This document shows positions 4,989 to 8,548 of a stretch of DNA of 8,548 nucleotides, piece by piece. The first letter of the stretch is position 1; every line of letters begins with the position of its first letter. This DNA comes from Verrucomicrobiales bacterium. Its GTDB lineage: Bacteria > Verrucomicrobiota > Verrucomicrobiia > Verrucomicrobiales > DEV007. Below the pieces are notes generated by a model. The model made no database searches, was not told the origin of the DNA, and was given only the letters and a program-made list of their open reading frames with translations. The position numbers were made by a program, and so were the translations under genes. The DNA lies in NCBI GenBank assembly GCA_022424805.1, contig JAKMGR010000267.1:1-8548 (forward strand), in the 5' to 3' direction.

Positions 4989-7703
4989 CTATTGCCGTTT
5001 TTTTGCGCGGGAAAAGCGACTCCTGCGTTCCTTGGTGGCGTCTTTGCTTTTGACTTCTTTTTCTGGCTTCGGCATGGGTTCCTCTTTGGGCTCTTCGGCA
5101 ACCTGACTGGTGGCCACTGGGCCGACATTTTTTGAAACGCGCTTTTGTTCTTTTCGAATTTGTTCGGCGGCCTGCTTTCGCATCGGGAGTGGCATCCTCC
5201 ATCCAGTGCGAGTGACAAAAGCTTCCAGAAGAAAGAGCACGAGTGCGGCGAGGAAAAACCATGAGCGGATCGACTCGGAAGACGGAGTAGGGGGCTCACG
5301 CCAGGCATCGGTGAGGTCGAGCAATTCGCCGCCACCGGATGTGCGAGCAGTTTCTCGCAATTCAGAGACACGGTCGCGATCAAAATTCCACTCGGCGGAC
5401 GCTCCGGCAACAACTGGACCGAAAGGAATCGCCGCACCAGCAATCTGGACAGCGCCTCGAACGGGTTCCGATTCTTTCAGTTCCGTGCGAAGCGAATAGT
5501 GACCCGGTGCAAGCCGTTCCCAGGTGAGCTGATCTGGAGAAGGATCCCGATACCCTCGCTGCAAGACAAGTTGAGGAGGATATTCGGCAAAGCGTCCCGA
5601 CCACTCTTCCGTCTCATAAAGAAGATCGATCGTCAGCTCGGTTCCATTGAGTTCGCGGCGAAGACCAATACCAGAGGGTACTTCCTCGCCCATAAGCCAG
5701 CGATTGAGTGTCTGGAGAAAGTCGGGGTAGGCTTCCCATTTACGAGCCTTCTCGGAAAAATCACCGCCTAGGGGAAAGGAAACTGCCGCGGTTTTCCCGA
5801 TGCCACGCCGTCCAAATGCGACCAGAGGCGCTGCGTAGGTGTCGGTAGAGATAAGAGCCATCTCGTCGTCTTCCCTGAGATAACTGAGGTTGTAGCCGTC
5901 GACTTCCGGTAGCCACTTCAGATCCTGCTGCGCCAGCTCGTGCCACCGTCCGCTCGATTGAGTCGAGACAGGCTCATCGATAAAAGTTGAGCGGGCCACC
6001 GACACGGTTTCCTGGGCGAAAATGTTCGGAAGATCATCAGGAATATCGGTAAAAAACATACGCCCACTTCCACGAGTTGCGATGTCCTGAAGGAAATTGG
6101 CGTCGGGGTCTCCACGATCACCCAGTCCGATGACGCTGACGGTGGCTTTTTCCTCAGCCATCGTTTCCATGAGGGCTTTGTATTGGCCGGGCTCCTCGGA
6201 GTCGGCCGCGTCGGAAAAGAGAATCATGTGACGCTGACCTACGTCGGCTTTTTTCAATTCCGACCAGGCTTCTTTCATGCCGGTGTAGACGAAGATTCCG
6301 CCGCCCATCGATTCGACTGATCGGATCCGGCTCAGGAGTTCGCCCCGGCTTTTCCCGACGTTAAGTAGTGGCGCGACCTGATGTGCTTGGCTGTCGACGG
6401 CATATACCGTGACGGCGTCCATTTCGCCGAGAAGCTCGACAGCGCGAGCGGCTCCCTCATTAGCCAGTTGCATCTTGGAATGGCCGCTTTGGACAGTCAT
6501 TCCCATCGAGCCTGATCGGTCCATCACGATCGCCATAGCTACGGCGAGGCGGCGGTGTTCGCTCTTCAGTTCCATCGTTACTGGAAGTAACTCATCGATG
6601 GACGACTGATAATATCCTCCCGCGCCGAAGCTGTGTTTTCCGCCCACCATCATGAAGCCGCCTCCTTGCTCGGTTACGAAGAACGGAATGGCCTGGAGAA
6701 AATCGTTCGGAATTTCGTGGGCGGGGACGTTGTTTATGATCACAGCTCGCGCTCCTGACAGCATACCCGGATCGAGCACGAGAGAATCCGGCATCAGGTC
6801 TACGGCGAAGCCCTGCCTTTTTAGCGTCGATGCGACGGGGTCGTCCTGGTATTTCGAGACGAGAACAATTCGGGGGCCGGATACGATTTCAATCCATTGC
6901 TCGAAATCGTTGTTTCCCTGGTAGGCGTCCAGTTCCGGATTCAATACCGCCCGGTAGCGGTGCGCTCCGGGACTGACAACCCGATCGGAAAATCGCAACC
7001 TACCAACTCCACCCGTGATTTCGACATCGCGATCAAAGAGCTTTTTCTCCCCTCGAAAAACAGAGACGGGCACGACCCCATCGCTGGTTCCCACTACGAC
7101 CATCTCGACCAGAAACGGAGCTGCTGGCTGCGAGCGGGACGGCAAGCGCAGATCTGCGAGGCGATAGTCGACAGCTTCCGGTGCTCGGAGAATGCGATGA
7201 TCAAGTGGAACCTCTGCTCCGATCAGGGCCGATGCGATGCCAGTGAGCGGTTCCGTGCTGAACCCGTCGGAAAACAGGAGGATCCGGTTGTGACGTTCCT
7301 CGTTAATGCGGGCGAGTGTGTCACGGACAGCGAGCCCGGTCCGGGTGAGATCACGATTGCCGGCGTAGGTGGAAGATTCCGTGTTGCCTGCCGGAACAAC
7401 TTCCCCAGCGTAGTCGACGTAGAAGATACGGTTGTCGCGGCTCGGCTTGGAACGCTCCAGTAGCGAACGCCATTCATCTTCGCCGGCCTCGACCATTTCA
7501 TTTGCAGAAAGCGAGCGATCCAGCAGAACCCAGAGATCCATTCCGCCTCGTTTCAGCAAGATGTGAGGATCACACAGAGCCACGACCAGCAGTCCGAGAA
7601 GGAGCAAACGTAGGGGACGCCAAATCTCTGTTTTCCGGAAAATCCAGCCCAGGAGCGCGAGCACGGGGATGAAAATCAGAAATTGAGGCGTGGCAAATGA
7701 CAT
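4989..7703 (-). CDS. Membrane protein with two VWA domains flanking a GATase-like domain
   Basis: This is a 904-residue BatA/aerotolerance-like membrane protein. Two N-terminal membrane segments (about 6-22 and 32-48) precede a first von Willebrand A domain (about 56-172). That domain has MIDAS motif DRSLS (62-66), Thr122 and FSDG (Asp146). A beta-rich section follows (about 195-272), then a class I glutamine-amidotransferase-like domain (about 277-378; RIVLVSKYQDDPV, ARAVIINNVP, GGGFMMVGGKHSFGAGGY). The second VWA domain (about 387-565) has MIDAS DRSGS (395-399), Thr474 and FSDAAD (Asp498). A further beta-rich region leads to a third membrane segment (about 813-831) and a highly charged Lys/Glu tail rich in RRSRFSRAKKRQ-type residues. 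Both MIDAS sites look complete, so both should bind metal. Most of the protein is predicted periplasmic, with the basic tail cytoplasmic. Such proteins are frequent in Verrucomicrobiota and Planctomycetota, with unproven function. It is the first gene of the minus-strand run. Confidence 0.9.
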   Translation of the reverse strand: MSFATPQFLIFIPVLALLGWIFRKTEIWRPLRLLLLGLLVVALCDPHILLKRGGMDLWVLLDRSLSANEMVEAGEDEWRSLLERSKPSRDNRIFYVDYAGEVVPAGNTESSTYAGNRDLTRTGLAVRDTLARINEERHNRILLFSDGFSTEPLTGIASALIGAEVPLDHRILRAPEAVDYRLADLRLPSRSQPAAPFLVEMVVVGTSDGVVPVSVFRGEKKLFDRDVEITGGVGRLRFSDRVVSPGAHRYRAVLNPELDAYQGNNDFEQWIEIVSGPRIVLVSKYQDDPVASTLKRQGFAVDLMPDSLVLDPGMLSGARAVIINNVPAHEIPNDFLQAIPFFVTEQGGGFMMVGGKHSFGAGGYYQSSIDELLPVTMELKSEHRRLAVAMAIVMDRSGSMGMTVQSGHSKMQLANEGAARAVELLGEMDAVTVYAVDSQAHQVAPLLNVGKSRGELLSRIRSVESMGGGIFVYTGMKEAWSELKKADVGQRHMILFSDAADSEEPGQYKALMETMAEEKATVSVIGLGDRGDPDANFLQDIATRGSGRMFFTDIPDDLPNIFAQETVSVARSTFIDEPVSTQSSGRWHELAQQDLKWLPEVDGYNLSYLREDDEMALISTDTYAAPLVAFGRRGIGKTAAVSFPLGGDFSEKARKWEAYPDFLQTLNRWLMGEEVPSGIGLRRELNGTELTIDLLYETEEWSGRFAEYPPQLVLQRGYRDPSPDQLTWERLAPGHYSLRTELKESEPVRGAVQIAGAAIPFGPVVAGASAEWNFDRDRVSELRETARTSGGGELLDLTDAWREPPTPSSESIRSWFFLAALVLFLLEAFVTRTGWRMPLPMRKQAAEQIRKEQKRVSKNVGPVATSQVAEEPKEEPMPKPEKEVKSKDATKERRSRFSRAKKRQ

Positions 7704-7865
7704 CGGATATGAGAAGCCACACTCTACGAGAAGAACGGGCAGACGGGAAAGGGGAAAGTTTAAGGATTCGTCTTCGCAAACAACGTTTTCTACCAGCGCA
7801 GCTTTGATAAGCGGAAATAATAATAAAAATATTTAATAAATAGACAGTGGAACACGCTCACAGAC
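7704..7865. promoter_or_regulatory. Divergent AT-rich intergenic region
   Basis: This stretch separates the minus-strand VWA gene from the plus-strand broken secreted-protein gene, so it should hold promoters for both directions. The core at about 7815-7843 is almost pure A/T (repeated AATAATAATAAA and AAATATTT). A TTGATA at 7804-7809 could be a plus-strand -35 element, but no well-spaced -10 stands out. No Shine-Dalgarno sequence is seen before either ATG. The promoter assignment is positional inference only. Confidence 0.4.
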
Positions 7866-8090
7866 ATGAAAATTCGATTCTCCCCTTTGCTACTGGTGGC
7901 TGCGTTTTTTCTACCCCTGACAGTTTTTGGTTAAATTGTTGATGATGAAGCGTCAGCGAAACTGCTCGCTGTCCAGTATAAGGTCAGTTTCGGCTTCGCT
8001 GGAGGCGAATACGACGAATACGGGAATAAGCTTGCCAAAACTTTGTCTCATCTTTCAGCTGCGCAGCAGGAGCGTTGCTTGGATGCATGA
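7866..8090 (+). pseudogene. Small secreted protein gene broken by an in-frame stop after the signal peptide
   Basis: The ATG at 7866 begins MKIRFSPLLLVAAFFLPLTVFG, a textbook signal peptide, then TAA at 7932-7934. The same frame continues without interruption as IVDDEASAKLLAVQYKVSFG, then GGEYDEYGNKLAKTLSHLSA and AQQERCLDA, to TGA at 8088-8090. This looks like coding sequence of a hydrophilic mature protein. A single C-to-T change (CAA to TAA) would explain the stop, placing Gln right after the expected cleavage site. I do not recognise the protein. Alternatives are a sequencing error or recoding of the stop. The gene appears to continue in another frame after 8110. Confidence 0.5.
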
Positions 8091-8115
8091 CCGACTCAGG
8101 AGTAATCTCTGATCA

Positions 8116-8340
8116 GTGGAGGGCTTGCCGATTCTGGAACCCGATTGCCAAGACGTTGATTTTGCCGGTGCGTCTGCAGCGAACATTCAGATTGATAAGG
8201 CGCAGGCTGCTGGTAGCGGTAGCGGTGGAAGTGCTTCAGCAAGTGCGGGCGGTTCAACGGAGGATCCGCCGAAGATTGATTGGGGCGCTCTTTTCGGAGG
8301 ATTGGGAAATTGGTGGGGGCTCCATTGCGAGAGCAAGAAT
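8116..8340 (+). pseudogene. Probable continuation of the broken secreted-protein gene (Gly/Ser-rich segment)
   Basis: This frame differs from the preceding segment and is preceded by an in-frame TGA at 8110-8112, so it has no convincing start apart from GTG at 8116. It reads GLPILEPDCQDVDFAG, then a low-complexity linker GSGSGGSASASAGGS, then DPPKIDWGALFGGLGNWWG, which looks like real protein. The frame stays open to 8466, but its last part runs into the downstream SDR gene in another frame, so that end is not natural. Spacing and orientation suggest it is the C-terminal part of the gene starting at 7866, separated by one or more indels near 8088-8115. I know no family for it. Confidence 0.35.
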
Positions 8341-8399
8341 CCTTCTAAACGCCACACAATTCATCTTGCCCGATATGCTCTGCCGTCACACGGTAGGTC

Positions 8400-8548
8400 A
8401 TGTCTGATTTACAGGGAAAAACCGCAATCATCACGGGAGGCGGCTCAGGAATTGGCCGAGCCATAACAGAAACTTTCGCAGGAGCGGGGGCAAAGGTCGC
8501 TATTTTTGACCTCGACGAAAATGCTGCTGGTGAGGCGTTGGCTTCGAT
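8400..8548 (+). CDS. Short-chain dehydrogenase/reductase (SDR), 5' part only
   Basis: This NAD(P)-dependent oxidoreductase is cut by the window edge after 49 codons. It opens [20 protein letters not shown]. The TGxxxGIG cofactor-binding motif is at residues 12-19, followed by an alpha helix ([12 protein letters not shown]) and a second strand VAIFDLDE. Asp37 at the end of that strand favours NAD(H) over NADP(H) in classical SDRs. The substrate cannot be told from this fragment. GGTAGG five bases upstream may be a weak ribosome-binding site. The 59-base stretch before it (8341-8399) holds no recognisable promoter. Confidence 0.9.
   Translation, partial: MSDLQGKTAIITGGGSGIGRAITETFAGAGAKVAIFDLDENAAGEALAS

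Noticed and set aside
4974..5004. Terminator-like hairpin on the + strand: GCAATAG / CTATTGC followed by TTTTTTT
   Set aside because: The 7-bp stem is weak, and the T-run is simply the complement of the lysine codons at the end of the VWA gene. There is no + strand gene for it to serve, and on the coding strand the run lies on the wrong side.
4934..5443. N-terminal extension of the ThuA-like frame up to 5443
   Set aside because: The extension overlaps the 3' end of the VWA gene and is Pro/Ser/Arg-rich shadow sequence. The internal ATG at 4933 opens a clear signal peptide.

Overview
The window looks like a chromosomal segment of a Gram-negative member of the PVC group, most likely Verrucomicrobiota. 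This is inferred from gene content: a secreted ThuA-like protein, a large membrane-anchored VWA/GATase-like protein, and remnants of a sorbosone-dehydrogenase-type protein and a beta-helix protein, all common in that group. Start codons also consistently lack a Shine-Dalgarno sequence. No rRNA, tRNA, phage, transposase or CRISPR was seen.

Left part (1-2650, + strand): a leader with alternative hairpins, then ilvB and ilvN, the catalytic and regulatory subunits of acetolactate synthase (branched-chain amino acid synthesis). The pair is closed by a strong Rho-independent terminator at 2611-2648.

Middle part (2719-7703, - strand, convergent with ilvBN): a tightly packed run read right to left. 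It holds a 904-residue membrane protein with two VWA domains around a GATase-like domain, a secreted ThuA-like protein, and an inositol-monophosphatase-family enzyme of the histidinol-phosphatase type. The run ends in decayed DNA. There, the first ~74 codons of a secreted beta-helix protein, whose start overlaps the phosphatase stop, are joined almost seamlessly to an internal piece of a glucose/sorbosone dehydrogenase that also carries a frameshift. Two genes appear to have collapsed into one chimeric relic.

Right part (7704-8548, + strand): an AT-rich divergent intergenic region, then a small secreted-protein gene broken by an in-frame TAA right after its signal peptide and by at least one frame change further on. 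Last comes the 5' end of a short-chain dehydrogenase/reductase, cut by the window edge.

The intact genes are recognisable families. The most unusual material is the two sets of broken genes, the ilvB leader, and the arrangement of the VWA/ThuA/phosphatase cluster, whose joint function cannot be read from sequence alone.
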